Made by a program: the position numbers and the translations under genes
The notes under the pieces: model-generated
What the model saw: the letters and a program-made list of their open reading frames with translations, nothing else
The model's database searches: none
What the model was told of the DNA's origin: nothing
Shown: piece after piece, positions 17,301 through 29,234 of the stretch
Layout: each line of letters begins with the position of its first letter
How positions within the stretch are numbered: position 1 is the stretch's first letter
Assembly: GCF_001039355.2 (NCBI RefSeq)
Contig: NW_019774580.1
Location: 7,111 to 71,110, forward strand
Source: Lingula anatina
Taxonomy: Eukaryota; Brachiopoda; Lingulata; Lingulida; Lingulidae
Direction: 5' to 3'
DNA length: 64,000 nt

Positions 17301-17874
17301 TAAAAGACACAAAACATGAGTTGTTGTATTTAACAGTCGACCCAATCTTGATGCAAGCCTCATGAAATACTCTAATGTCCTTCATTTTTCTAATACTTTG
17401 GTTGGAAACCTGCAGATAGACTGCAGGCATGAGGCCATTCCATTTTCACACCTGCAAACTTAAGCTTCAGTTCAAGAGGAAGGTGTACCATTTGATTAAG
17501 CTATTTTTGTATTGAGGAGGAAACACTTTCCTGTACCCTTACCCTTGGTGTGCATGCAGGTAAACCAACACATAATTTCTGTGAAAATTGAGTGCATTAT
17601 TTATCAATAATTGAATATACTGTAATATATACAGTAAATTGATGCTATTTTCCATAACTAATTGATCAATGAGGTAGGAACTTACCACAATTTTTAATTT
17701 ACTACTAGTTTTTCTAGGAAAATCTGATGGAAATAAAAGCCCTAACTATAAAAAGTTTAGGCGGTTTTTCTTTCATGTACGTCCACCATATTTAGTCCCC
17801 AGGATTTGTAAAGCCTGTCTCAACTCGTTGTGAATGCGATCATAGATAGACGGGTTGAGGTGACTGTGACTTTG

Positions 17875-17875
<1 letters not shown>

Positions 17876-17931
<56 letters not shown>

Positions 17932-17943
17932 TGTAGTTATCTT

Positions 17944-17989
<46 letters not shown>

Positions 17990-17990
17990 A
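17876..17990. repeat. (TA)n microsatellites, two blocks
   Basis: Two long AT dinucleotide runs, about 17876-17927 and 17947-17987, separated by AAGGTTGTAGTTATCTTCT. Confidence 0.95.
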
Positions 17991-18110
17991 ACTATATATA
18001 TATTAAACTAAACCTTGGAAATTTTAACTTAAAGGCCATACATTTATACCCTACACATATTTAGCCATCAAAATGTCCTACTGCTAATATAAACACATCC
18101 AGGCTAATTT

Positions 18111-18270
18111 CCCGCTGGGTGGGGTTGATATAACATTGTTTTCTGACATTGATACAACGTTGTTATCGGAGGTTTACACAACTTTCAAATCCAACGTTTA
18201 TCCAATGTCTCTTCAACGTTATGGTTCAACGTTGTTTGAACGTTAAAACAACATAATTTGTCCGCTGGGC
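18111..18270. mobile_element. Repeat with many AACGTTG motifs
   Basis: About 160 bp bounded by CCCGCTGGG and CCGCTGGGC and filled with ACAACGTTG, CAACGTTA and related words. It looks like a small dispersed element, but only one copy is present in the window. Confidence 0.45.
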
Positions 18271-19057
18271 AAGTAAAGTGCACTTTTTAATATCATCATA
18301 AGCAACAGATATAAAAACATTAAAAGTTAATAACTGTAATAGCCCATTAAGGTTTATTCTCTGGACTCATCACCTGATAAACACATGATGGAATTATAAA
18401 CAAAGGACAAGTTTTATCAGATCAGTGTCAAGGAGGGGCAGAAACCTTGCAGGCAAATTAAATATCATAATGCAGTCTGAGGAGAGACTGAGACTACTAG
18501 TAACTGGATCTCGACTAATTTTAATTTTGACCTAAATATGGGTTGTAAAACTATATATTGTACTTAAATTATTTCTCTAAAAACTCTAATTAAAATGCCC
18601 CTGATAAGTGCAAGGGGGGGGGGGCATGTACTAGTAACTCAAAGTAAAAGTCTGAGCTTTCTGCTAATGTTCCAAATATCTAAACTTACTTTAGGATTCG
18701 ACAGAAAAATAACTAATTTTACATGTCCATGTACAAGCAATGACAGGGTAACAGCATTAAGGCACATTATCAAAATTAAGAGACACTGATGAGACACTTT
18801 TTGTATCAGTAAATGATCATGTAAGCAGGAGCAGTACAGTAGTTGCCATAGTGGGCTACATGGCCACTTGTACTAATAACCATATCAAATATAGTGCATG
18901 TAATCAATATGTGCATTGTACATTTCCATAAATATTTTTGACATCACCATCACCTGATCATCTGCTGCCACACTATAAAGAGTACGTGAGTTAGATAGCT
19001 TACATTTTACTGTTGAACTATTCACCGAGTGCTTACCTTGTGTTCTGATGTGACAAT
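18271..19057. other. Intergenic and presumed promoter region of the TRIM gene
   Basis: AT-rich sequence with a G-run (GGGGGGGGGG) near 18615. No exon is seen. The TRIM promoter should lie in its right part, but no definite TATA box or initiator was identified. Confidence 0.4.
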
Positions 19058-20888
19058 ATGGCTGAGGCACTGGCAGCAGCTTTCGCAGATAAACTATTGA
19101 CATGTAGCATTTGTTTAGGAGAATACGAGGACCCCCGTGTTCTGCCTTGCTACCATACATTTTGCTATGGTTGTATATGTGACCATGCTACACGGACTAT
19201 TACTCCAAAAAGGACATTTTTTTGTCCCCTTTGTAGAGAGGAGATACAATTTCCAAGGGAAGGACTTGTGAAATTGAAAAAAGATTTCCGTATTCACACA
19301 ACAAAAGAACTTCTCAGCCAGCAACAGCAGCATGAAGTACCATTAACAATTAAAGAAACTGATGTGCAAGGAGTGACACATGGTGTCTCACAAGTGGTGA
19401 TCAAATGTGAGAAGCATCCTTCAAATGAACTGAAATACTATTGTGAAGATGATGATACTGTTGTATGTGGTGACTGTGTATCAACAGAACACTACAGACA
19501 TGGTATTGTGCCAGTTGAAAAAGCTGCAAATACCAACAGAAAAAGGATAAAAACTGTCCTTGTGCAAACTTTGCCGAAACTGAACATGTTCAAAGAAGCA
19601 GTTGCAAAGGAAACAGCCACTGAAATAAAAGAATCGCAAATCATGGCAGCCTCCATCAACAAAATCAAAGAACAGGCTCAACGTATTCGAAGATTAGTTG
19701 ATCAGAGGGAGCAGATAATGATATCAGAAGTATTTTCTGCATGTGATATCAGAAAAAAGCAGGTGGGGGCTAACAAGGACACCCTTGAACTTCACCATGC
19801 ATCCTTGCACAGTGCGTGCAATTTTGCTCAGGAACTTCTCACAAATGGTTCTGCCTCTGACATCATGATTCACACTAAAGCTCTGACAGAGAGATTAACA
19901 GCCATGGAAAAAATGCCAGTGCCAACTCCAGACACACCAACACAGATTTCTTACAGCCCTGGTAATATATCTCATGCCAGACTGGACGCCATGTTAGGAC
20001 AGGTGAAAATAAAGTCACAGCCTCCTAGACTTTCTAGCCTGGAAGAAAATCTACCAAATCCACCATCAGCACCACTTCTACCCTTTTTCTTATAGAAGGC
20101 AGGATGTATGCATTCCTTCAATCCTAAACTCCAATGTGATAAAAGTATGTCCGTAAGTGGGCTGGCCATAGATGAACAACATACCTATCTTGTAGATAAC
20201 AGTAATAACAGAACAAAGGTATTCACACATGAAGGGCAATTCAGTTTACACATAAAGCTAAATGGTCCATTTGATGTGGCTGTTTCACAGAATGGTCAAC
20301 TGTATATGACAACACTGGGTGACCAGTGTGTCCAAGTGTACTCCACCAGAGGTCAGCAAGTGATAACCATGGGTCAGGGTTTACTGGGACGTCCATGTGG
20401 TGTAACACTGAACAGACAAGGTCATGTGATGGTCTGTGACAAGGGAAAAAAAATCCATCTTCACATTCCATGCAGACAGTGGACAGCTCCTGAACACTTT
20501 TCCACTCAGTATGTGTAAACTCCCAATGTACATCACAGTGAACAGTGTGAATGAAAACATTGTGATATCAGACTGGGGCAATGACTGTGTACATGTGCTG
20601 TCACCTACTGGTGATCAGCTGTACCAGTATGGCAACACAGAAGGCAGTGGTGTTGGTCAGCTGAGGTTACCACGGGGAGTGTGCACAGACAGCTATGGTC
20701 ACATCTTCATTGCTGACAATGGTAACCACAGGATAGTGGCACTGAGTCCACAAGGACAGTTTACCAGATACATTGCCACTGAGGAGGATGGGCTGAAGTA
20801 TCCCAGAGCATTAGCCATCAACCCTGCTGGTCAGCTGGTGGTTGCAGAGGGCAGGGGTCAAGTTAAGACATTCCAGAATCTACAATAA
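19058..20888 (+). CDS. TRIM-type RING/B-box/coiled-coil/NHL gene, frame interrupted
   Basis: TRIM-NHL proteins are E3 ubiquitin ligases whose NHL propeller binds protein or RNA. The first frame, 19058-20095, encodes an N-terminal C3HC4 RING (CSIC, CYHTFC, CPLC), a B-box (CEKH, CGDC, EHYRHG) and a coiled coil. NHL repeats follow to 20888, with blocks such as GVCTDSYGHIFIADNGNHR. Two breaks occur. An in-frame TAG at 20093-20095 may instead end a 93-nt phase-0 intron (GT at 20003, pyrimidine-rich AG at 20095). An A8 run at 20446-20453 shifts the frame by one, where seven A would restore it. This is either a recent pseudogene or a gene with a homopolymer error. AATAAA lies at 21243. The gene is convergent with SPIDR. 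Confidence 0.82.
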
Positions 20889-21242
20889 GAAAACCAATGA
20901 TTACAATATAATATGACAACACACAGACGCATATAGTAATGATCCCATTTTTGTCATGATATACTTGGAGGTTACCAGCCATTTACTGATACAAATTATA
21001 CCAATTATTATAATGTACGTACAAGTGGGCAGCCAAGGGGCAACAACTGCTCCTGCTGATATGATCATTTATAATGATACAAAAAAAAAAAAAAAAGAAT
21101 GTCTTTTAATTTTGAATACCTGTTTTAACAGTGTGTTACTCTGACATAATGTTATTCAATTTGTATGTGGATATTGCTTTGTATTGAATTCCTTGCAAAA
21201 TTTAATTTTTGTTGGAATTTTTCATTACTCTTTTTAGAATTG

Positions 21243-21248
21243 AATAAA
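21243..21248 (+). terminator. Polyadenylation signal of the TRIM gene
   Basis: AATAAA about 355 bases after the TRIM stop, in a T-rich 3' flank. It is the best placed signal on this strand. Confidence 0.6.
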
Positions 21249-21490
21249 GTAAGTTTATATTTTTGAAAAATTAACAAATATAGTAGCTCTTTTGCTTTGA
21301 GCCAACAAGTTTTGAGTGTTGGATGAGATAAACTGCTTCCTGTTATAGTAGAAACATTCTGTCAAACTGACTTGTTTATATTTGTTCGACTTATTTATTG
21401 CAGAAAAACTTGAAAATTATATCATATTTTGTAAAAAAAAGCTCAACTAAAACAGCTTTCAACAATTAAACTTATATTTGTGAAAGAAAA

Positions 21491-21497
21491 ATTTTAT
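21491..21497 (-). terminator. Probable polyadenylation signal of short SPIDR
   Basis: TTTTATT on the plus strand, AATAAAA on the minus strand, about 130 bases beyond the stop of the last SPIDR frame. With the TRIM signal at 21243 it defines a narrow convergent 3' end region. Confidence 0.5.
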
Positions 21498-21625
21498 TGT
21501 AAAGGTTTGATAATGAATCTTATTTTCATTAAAACAAATTTTCAATACAAACTTTTAACAAATACAATAGAAATTTTAAAATGTTTATCAACATCAGGAT
21601 AACAATGTGAAAGTCATATTTTTGG

Positions 21626-24600
21626 TCATACATGACAATTGTTGTGGCATGCATTCTTTAGTTCTGAAATACAAGGACACACCCAATCTGCAACTGGTAC
21701 ATTCTTTTCTTTTTCAGTCCTGTCGAAATATTTAAGTGTCACATGGTGGGCTGACAAACTGTCACTTGTGCAATTAGTAAGTTGATTAATATCACCAAAT
21801 GTCACACATTTCTCGTCTTTCAATCTGTCTCTGGCCAGAGTACTAGACTCCACAGATGAACAGCTCTTTCCACCTTGAACATCAAGGCCAATATTTGACC
21901 TCTGACCTCTTTTGACTTCACCAATGTTTGACACCTGACCTTTGACCTCATCATAATTTAATCTTTGACAACGATTAGTACAGAGCAAGGCATCCTTTCG
22001 GGTACCGTTATGCAGTATCTGCATTTTTTGCCATGGAGGATGGAGCCTGATGAAGGTCTTCGGTTGAATGCTCAGTCTCTGAACAATTGGAATAGACAGG
22101 AGGACAAGAACCTCCTCCTCCTCTTCCTCTTCCTCCTTACAGGTTTGGCACTCAGCCAGATACAAAGAGCACTCCTTGGACATACTTTTCACAAAGAAAT
22201 TGGCACATTTGGAAATATCTGGAATTGCAAATATGAATCCAAATTTAAACAGCATACTGGTTTAAAATATCTGAAATTAAATTGGCATCACATAAAAATT
22301 CATTCTGTTATGAAACACATATATGTGCCATGAAGACCAGTCAATTTGGAGCCAGCTTTTAAGCTCTGATCTAGTTGTACAGGAGTAAAAAGATAAATAT
22401 ATACTGGGTGCATGCAGCAGCTTGGTGAAGGGATGAAAACAAAGAACACTAGGAAAAGAGAACTATTCACTTCCACAGGATATGTGTTGTTTTTTTTAAC
22501 ATATAAAACAAAAACAAAACATTAAAAACAAAACAAAATACAACTCCCAATTCTTAATGAAGGAATCTTTTAAAACTTTAGTCATGAGACAGCCCTCCCT
22601 CTCCCTTTATATTTCCATCTCCCAGTATGCAAGGACAGATTAGGATGGCCATGTTTGTCTTTCAGATGATGTTAGAATTTAAAAAATCTTCTATTAAATA
22701 AACAGCAGGTATAAATTCAGTACTCAAAATTCTGAATTCATTTTGGAAGACTATAAGTCTGGACCTTTAGTCTAGTCCACGGATCAATCGGTTGTGAATG
22801 CTCCCTAAAACATTTCCCTCTATCCTATTCCTCATACTACCTTGTATTTGCCCAGCTGCTAGCTGGTGCTGCCAGAATCTTATTGCTGTTTTCTCTCTGG
22901 ACTGTAGAGTACACAACTGCTGTGCAAGGCCACCTCTGGAACCAGAAACACATGCTGAGTGAAGGGATTTTAGAAAAACATGTTTCTCATGTTAATAGCA
23001 GCTAGCAATTAAAATGTTAATTGCTGGTAGCTATCAACTAAGATAGGGTATTATGATGAAAACAGTTTTTCAGGACTACAAGGTTACTGAGGCTGTTGTC
23101 AAATGACCTGGTCAAATAAATTCAAGTCCATCAAACATTTTAAAATTTGCACAAGATTTGAGTAATTAACAATATGACAAATGTACAATTCTATTTCTTA
23201 AAATGTGAACATTAACTTTTAAAAAGCTCAGAAGTGAATTCAAATTAATTTATCATTTTACTTGGTAAATTTCTGTTTCTTTTTCGCCGAGTCCTCAGGA
23301 ATGACCTCTTGGGCAGGTGACCCTTGACTGGACTTCTGGGGTGTTTTGAGGGTCTTGGCCCACTCACTGCCCCTCATCCCTGCTCCCTCTGGACCACGAT
23401 CAGACGTCTGTGTGGAGAGAATTGAGGTACCACTGCTGATGTCAACAGATTCACTTTCCTGAAATATAAACAAAAATCATCTTTATACATTTGTTTTTTG
23501 TTCATTAAATAATTGTTGACTAATGACTTCTTTTCAAATATTGTGGCACATCCACGTATTTTTTTAAGAAAATGTAATTTTTTGCAGAAAATACAATTAA
23601 ATTTTTCCTTGGTACAGTAGTTATTGTGTTAAACAGATTTTTTATATTGGCTGGAAAAAAAAAATATATATAGATATACATATATATATATATATATACA
23701 TATACTGCCTAACTTGTAGTTAGTTTAGTGTGTGAGCCCATTAAGAATAGGAGATCCAGATCAAATATGAGGGACCCTTCATGAAAGAAGGGCTGACTAA
23801 TATGCTGATGATCTCCCTGCCTCCACTCTTGCCATTAAATGGATTGAATCATGGCTCCGAGGTTTAATTTCTAGACACCCCCCCAAGAACAGTGCGTGTG
23901 AAGGAGGGGAGACCATCAGCGTATTAGGCTTCATTCACATGGAATGTCTATTTTCTAAAAATCTATTTTCTATTCGCGCTATCTTATGATCACGGTCTGT
24001 GCCCTGAATATCCCGTCGCGTAATTACTGGCAGCGCGAGCCAGTTACTTATAGTAACTTATAGTAACTGGCTCGCGCTGCCAGTAATTACGCCGTAATTA
24101 CGCCAATAGAAAATAGAATTTAGAAAATAGACATTGCATGTGAATGAAGCCTAAGTCAGTGGATAAGAAGGTCCTCGGATCTTCTATTCTACATGGGATC
24201 TATGTTTAATACTTAGTTTTATCAAACTGTATTCAAACCTGCTGCTGTGATAGGCTGGTGTGATTTTCTTCTATATCGGATATATCAGGGTCTTCATCCA
24301 TTACAAGTGGCTCCTGAATCTCATTCTCATTCAGGTTTAAAGACTGTGCTCCTGACAAAGAGCTCCAGCTGGATATGCTGCCCTGAGTTGACTGAAGAGC
24401 AGAACAAGGCAGCAAAGCTGTCAAATGTACAGAGTAGACTATTGAGCAGAAAAATCAATACCACTGATACATTGTAGGAGGCATTAAAAATAATTGTTAG
24501 TAGTGATAAAACATAAAATAAAAGTGNGCAACCTGAATCTTGCGTCAGCTGATCGTGCATAAATGGCTGACTGATATTCGTTCCCCGTACTAAGCTGTCT

Positions 24601-25433
24601 GGTGCCCGTTATTTGTGTAGGCTTGGACGTTGCGTTAACTTTGTTCCCGCATATTAATTTGTTTCCGTAAGCTGCGTAGGTTTGTACCTGTCTACGTTAT
24701 ACCTGCTAACTGCGCAGGATTGACCCTTTCTATGTCAAACATTGTGTAAATGGGATAGGGAACGAGTCAGATATACAACTGTAAATGCGCCGGGACAATT
24801 TTGATTGACAACTTTCTTGAAATTCAAAAGGAGGCCCCGTTACAAATTCTAGCTAGTCACGTGAGTGCGTCCTTAGTTTCAGAGTGAGTACTTACGTCTA
24901 GCTTACTTGCGTTGTGGAAAATGGTTAAATAAATGACGGCTTGTGCTAGGTGCCAGGAAATGAATTTTATTATAGGTAACAGTTCTTCGGGAAAGCGACC
25001 TTTAATAGCGGTTTCCCGAGAAGTTATTGCATTTACCGGGCATTTTCAACGATTTACCGGACGGGAAAGTAAGACTTCACATAGATTTCCCGAGCCCGCA
25101 ATAGCTTTCCCTCGGGAAAGCGGGAAAGCAACATTTCGACCCCTGCAAAACAATATTTGATGATTTTATACATTATGTATTTTTACAATTATTGTTTCCT
25201 TTACCAAGCATCTGCTTATCTTGTACAGTAAACAGTTATATCTTACTGTAAGCTGGAAGTCCGTTTTGACAAATTCCTTTGGTTGCTTATGAGGCTGCTT
25301 GTTTGGAGTTTGAAATGAAAAAGTTGGTGAACAATCACGGCTGTCATCACTTGATGCCCAATCTATTTTCCCTTCCATCACTTCTAGATCTGAAGCACAA
25401 GATTTCTTTTAATCCCCTTATCTGCCTCAATTA

Positions 25434-25491
<58 letters not shown>

Positions 25492-25975
25492 CATAACATT
25501 GTCATGAAAATAAATCTTTCTGTCAATTTTAATGATACTCAGTACATACCAACTTACCTTCCAAATCACTCAATGCTTCGATGTCCTTTTCTTTTGCCAG
25601 ATTCCCATGTGAAGATATACTGAGTGTCTGAAAAGACTTTCGCCTAAAACCAAATTTTGAACAATAAATAAATGTGTGAAATTGAACATCACAAAAAGAA
25701 AGTCAGGTATTCTGGTGGACTTCTGTGTAAAACAAAATTTTTTTTTTTAGATTTATAACAAAAATAGATGTACAGAAAAAAGCCCTATCAAATAAGTACC
25801 TTCTCTTGTCTGTTATGTCTTGAACAAATCCATCAAATCCATCCATTCGTCGTTGCCAGTCACTTGTTTCTTCCTGTTCTTGATGCCATTTTCTCTTCTT
25901 GGCAAATGTGCATTTCTTACAGGAAAGCTTTACTGGAGATTCATATTCTATTACTAAGTTACTGTTGTCATCCAT
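21626..25975 (-). CDS. SPIDR: SPIDR-like DNA repair scaffold, short form
   Basis: SPIDR is a nuclear scaffold linking BLM and RAD51 in homologous recombination. Exons in coding order: 25975-25800, 25643-25558, 25389-25247, 24391-24239, 23458-23262, 22935-22841, 22218-21626. All phases agree; total 1,443 nt, about 480 residues. Diagnostic matches to vertebrate SPIDR are EDSAKKK followed by GGLAQQLCTLQSREKTAIRF and WQHQ, then a KECSLYLAEC block and HPPWQK. The ATG at 25975 follows an AG acceptor (CTTTTCAG), so an upstream 5' exon is likely. The last frame stops at 21626. The C-terminal half of the human protein (915 residues) was not found. An eight-Glu run follows ECQTCK. A single N at 24527 lies in an intron. 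Confidence 0.85.
23731..24220. mobile_element. Older inverted-repeat element hosting a younger insertion (SPIDR intron)
   Basis: The outer element shares the internal wording of the 32989 and 54019 elements (CTCCCTGCCTCCAC, CCATTAAATGGATTGAATC, GAGACCATCAG). It is interrupted at about 23926 by the foldback element. Its outer ends are decayed. Confidence 0.5.
23927..24151. mobile_element. Foldback MITE, family 4
   Basis: Ends GGCTTCATTCACATGGAATG and the complement of CATGTGAATGAAGCC, with subterminal TCTATTTTCTAAA inverted copies; flanked by TTA and TAA. The core at 24018-24092 is a near-perfect palindrome of about 31-bp arms (GCGTAATTACTGGCAGCGCG and onward) that would form a strong hairpin. 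Confidence 0.8.
25446..25488. repeat. (GA)n microsatellite, shorter copy
   Basis: GA dinucleotide run in a SPIDR intron, preceded by a short CA run. Its counterpart at 27752 is longer, the kind of difference expected between alleles. Confidence 0.9.
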
Positions 25976-26877
25976 GGAGTATCTGAAAAGGGGTAAACAA
26001 TGATCTTTTTTTTTTTTTTACATAAGAATATACTGGTACTTAACTAATATATAAGGATTTTAAAAAACCTCTTATGAAACAAGTTGTATATAGGGAAGCT
26101 ATTGGTGAAAATTTTCCATGAAAAGGGAATTTTTAATACCGCTTTTACTTTAAACACATTTTAATTCCAACTTTCACTCATCAAAAATTAATAATAATAA
26201 TAATAATAATAATAAACAAATCAATCTAAACTACATCCAAAATGTTTTGGTTGCAACAGTAAATAATGTGCCTATTTGAATGTACCTGTGTTTTGCTTCA
26301 CAACAAATAGAGTTAAATCTACAGACAGGTACATTAGTCTACAGCGCTGTGATTTTCGCCCTCGATTGTATTTCAATACAGTAAAATCAGTTTGAGATTT
26401 AGAATTTACAGAAGGAGCACTATGAACAATTCCAACGGAAAATGAGTTGAACAATTACTTAACAGATGTCTTGATTTGTTCAGCGTAATTTGTGTTTCGC
26501 TTTCTACAGGCCAAGCTTTTGTTTTGCCTCTTATCCCGCTTAATGCTTTCCCTACCTTTAAATTAAAAAGAGCGTTGAATGATAAACTCAAACATAATCA
26601 ATGAAAAGATTATGTTAACCAAAAATACGCTTTAAGCATAGGTTTCAAAGAAATACAGAGAACATAAGTTATTATGAGGTAAGTTACCACTGACAAAGAA
26701 AACAGAAATATTGCATTTTGTTACTAAAAAAAAAAAACTGGGTTATGAGATTACACGTGTAAGTGCTCACGGACGATTGTCGTAAAAGCGGCATTTCGTG
26801 CATGCTGAATTTGACAAGATATTAGGGTAGTTATTAAAACATTGGTTTATGCAAGTGACAAGCGTAAAGCTAACGTA

Positions 26878-26959
26878 ATGGAAACCTCCAGTGGAAGTTC
26901 GTCCTTCAACACGACCGAGGCCAGCCAGCTTTTGAAGGACATATTGCAAGGAAACACAG
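26878..26959 (+). pseudogene. EDC4: Duplicate EDC4 exon 1 (probable assembly duplicate)
   Basis: Same 82 coding bases as 29235-29316, with its own ATG and GT donor, but exon 2 does not follow before the single N. If the duplication is real it would be an orphan first exon. Confidence 0.75.
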
Positions 26960-27560
26960 GTAAATTTGTGAGCAAATACTGGCATTGGTAATATTAAGTT
27001 GAACAAGCAAATTAGTGTTAATACGCTAAGAAGTTATAACGTAATATGTTAGGCATGCGATTTATTGAAGCGATTTTGCAAGACCTGATATGATGTAAAT
27101 AGTAAAAAAACTGCTTATTGTAATACAGTATGCCCCCCACTTTTTGAAATACCAATCGTTTTCCATTCATCTCATAAAGCATTAGGTGTCAAAGTAAAAA
27201 TATGATTGACAATTTTTATGCATTTATTCNGATATAAAAGATACAGATTCTCTGTTTTCAACTTATCAAAGTAGCAGAGAGAATTCTTTTAGTGTGGAGT
27301 TTCCTATTCCTTTTTTTTTTTTAATTAGTTTTATTATCTTAATATTTGCTTGCTAGAATTTTGTTTCAAATATATTTACTGGAAGGTACAAAAGGCTGCC
27401 AAATTTGGGAAAGTATTCCAGTTGATTTAAAAATTTTAGCCATAAACAATGATGAATACCAAAACAATATTTGATGATTTTATACATTATGTATTTTTAC
27501 AATTATTGTTTCCTTTACCAAGCATCTGCTAATCTTGTACAGTAAACAGTTATATCTTAC

Positions 27561-27747
27561 TGTAAGCTGGAAGTCCGTTTTGACAAATTCCTTTGGTTGC
27601 TTATGCGGCTGCTTGTTTGGAGTTTGAATTGAGAAAGTTGGTGAACAATCACGGCTGTCATCACTTGATGCCCAATCTATTTTCCCTTCCATCACTTCTA
27701 GATCTGAAGCACAAGATTTCTTTTAATCCCCTTATCTGCCTCAATTA

Positions 27748-27817
<70 letters not shown>

Positions 27818-28297
27818 CATAACATTGTCATGAAAATAAATCTTTCTGTCAATTTTAATGATACTCAGTACATACCAACTTACCTTCCAAATCACTCAAT
27901 GCTTCGATGTCCTTTTCTTTGGCCAGATTCCCATGTGAAGATATACTGAGTGTCTGAAAAGACTTTCGCCTAAAACCAAATTTTGAACAAAAAATAAATG
28001 TGTGAAATTGAACATCACAAAAAGAAAGTCAGGTATTCTGGTGGATTTTTGTGTAAAACAAATTTTTTTTTTAAGTTTAACAAAAATAGATGTACAGAAA
28101 AAAGCCCTATCAAATAAGTACCTTCTCTTGTCTGTTATGTCTTGAACAAATCCATCAAATCCATCCATTCGTCGTTGCCAGTCACTTGTTTCTTCCTGTT
28201 CTTGATGCCATTTTCTCTTCTTGGCAAATGTGCATTTCTTACTGGAAAGCTTTACTGGAGATTCATATTCTATTACTAAGTTACTGTTGTCATCCAT
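27561..28297 (-). pseudogene. SPIDR: Duplicate SPIDR exons 1-3 (probable assembly duplicate)
   Basis: Exons 28297-28122, 27969-27884 and 27703-27561 repeat those at 25975-25247 with few changes (for example SCKKC to SSKKC). The fourth exon is not present between here and the single N at 27230. In the real genome either this copy or the left one is probably the only one. Confidence 0.8.
27752..27814. repeat. (GA)n microsatellite, longer copy
   Basis: About 31 GA units at the site matching the shorter run at 25446. Confidence 0.9.
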
Positions 28298-29234
28298 GGA
28301 GTATCTGAAAAGGGGTAAACAATGATCTTTTTTTTTTACATAAGAATATACTGGTACTTAACTAATATATATAAGGATTTTAAAAAACCTCTTATGAAAC
28401 AAGTTGTATATAGGGAAGCTATTGGTGAAAATTTTCCATGAAAAGGGAATTTTTAATACTGCTTTTACTTTAAACACATTTTAATTCCAACTTTCACTCA
28501 TCAAAAATTAATAATAATAATAATAATAATAATAAACAAATCAATCTAAACTACATCCAAAATGTTTTGGTTGCCACAGTAAATAATGTGCCTTTTTGAA
28601 TGTACCTGTGTTTTGCTTCACAACAAATAGAGTTAAATCTACAGACAGGTACATTAGTCTACATGTACGTCTACATGTAAGTTTTGACCAGTTTGAGTTT
28701 GTAAAGCGCTGTGATTTTCGCCCTCGATTGTATTTCAATACAGTAAAATCAGTTTGAGATTTAGAATTTACAGAAAGAGCACTATGAACAATTCCAACGG
28801 AAAATGAGTTGAACAATTACTTAACAGATGTCTTGATTTGTTCAGCGTAATTTGTGTTTCGCTTTCTACAGGCCAATTTGTTTTGCCTCTTATCCCGCTA
28901 AATGCTTTCCCTACCTTTAAATTAAAAAGAGCGTTGAATGATAAACTCAAACATAATCAATGAAAAGATTATGTTAACCAAAAATTCGCTTTAAGCATAG
29001 GTTTCAAAGAAATACAGAGAACATAAGTTATTATGAGGTAAGTTTCCACTGGCAAAGAAAACAGAAATATTGCCTTCGGTTACTAAAACAAAAACTGGGT
29101 TATGAGATTACACGTGTAAGTGCTCACGGACGATTGTCGTAAAAGCGGCATTTCGTGCATGCTGAATTTGACAAGATATTAGGGTAGTTATTAAAACATT
29201 GGTTTATGCAAGTGACAAGAATAAAGCTAACGTA
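28298..29234. promoter_or_regulatory. Divergent promoter region between SPIDR and EDC4
   Basis: The SPIDR start at 28297 and the EDC4 start at 29235 point away from each other about 940 bases apart; the left duplicate has the same arrangement (25976-26877). The SPIDR initiator exon follows an acceptor site, so its true transcription start lies inside this interval and the shared promoter is shorter than 900 bp. No TATA box is obvious. An (AAT)n run lies near 28508. Confidence 0.6.

Larger units (their letters stand above)
25146..27229. repeat. Near-identical duplicate of 27464-29580, left copy
   Basis: Starts AAAACAATATTTGATG and stops exactly at the single N at 27230. Contains SPIDR exons 1-3, the shared promoter and EDC4 exon 1. 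Differences from the right copy are scattered substitutions and microsatellite lengths. Most likely one allele of the locus kept as a separate contig. Confidence 0.85.

Noticed and set aside
21965-22333. Plus-strand open frame of 122 codons
   Set aside because: It is antisense to the last SPIDR exon, whose minus-strand product has family matches.
26406-26591. A SPIDR first coding exon upstream of 25975
   Set aside because: A minus-strand frame with a GTAATT donor exists, but its phase does not fit the exon beginning at the acceptor before 25975, so the join is unsupported.
25384-27895. Frames rich in SLSLSL
   Set aside because: They are translations of GA/CT microsatellites in SPIDR introns.
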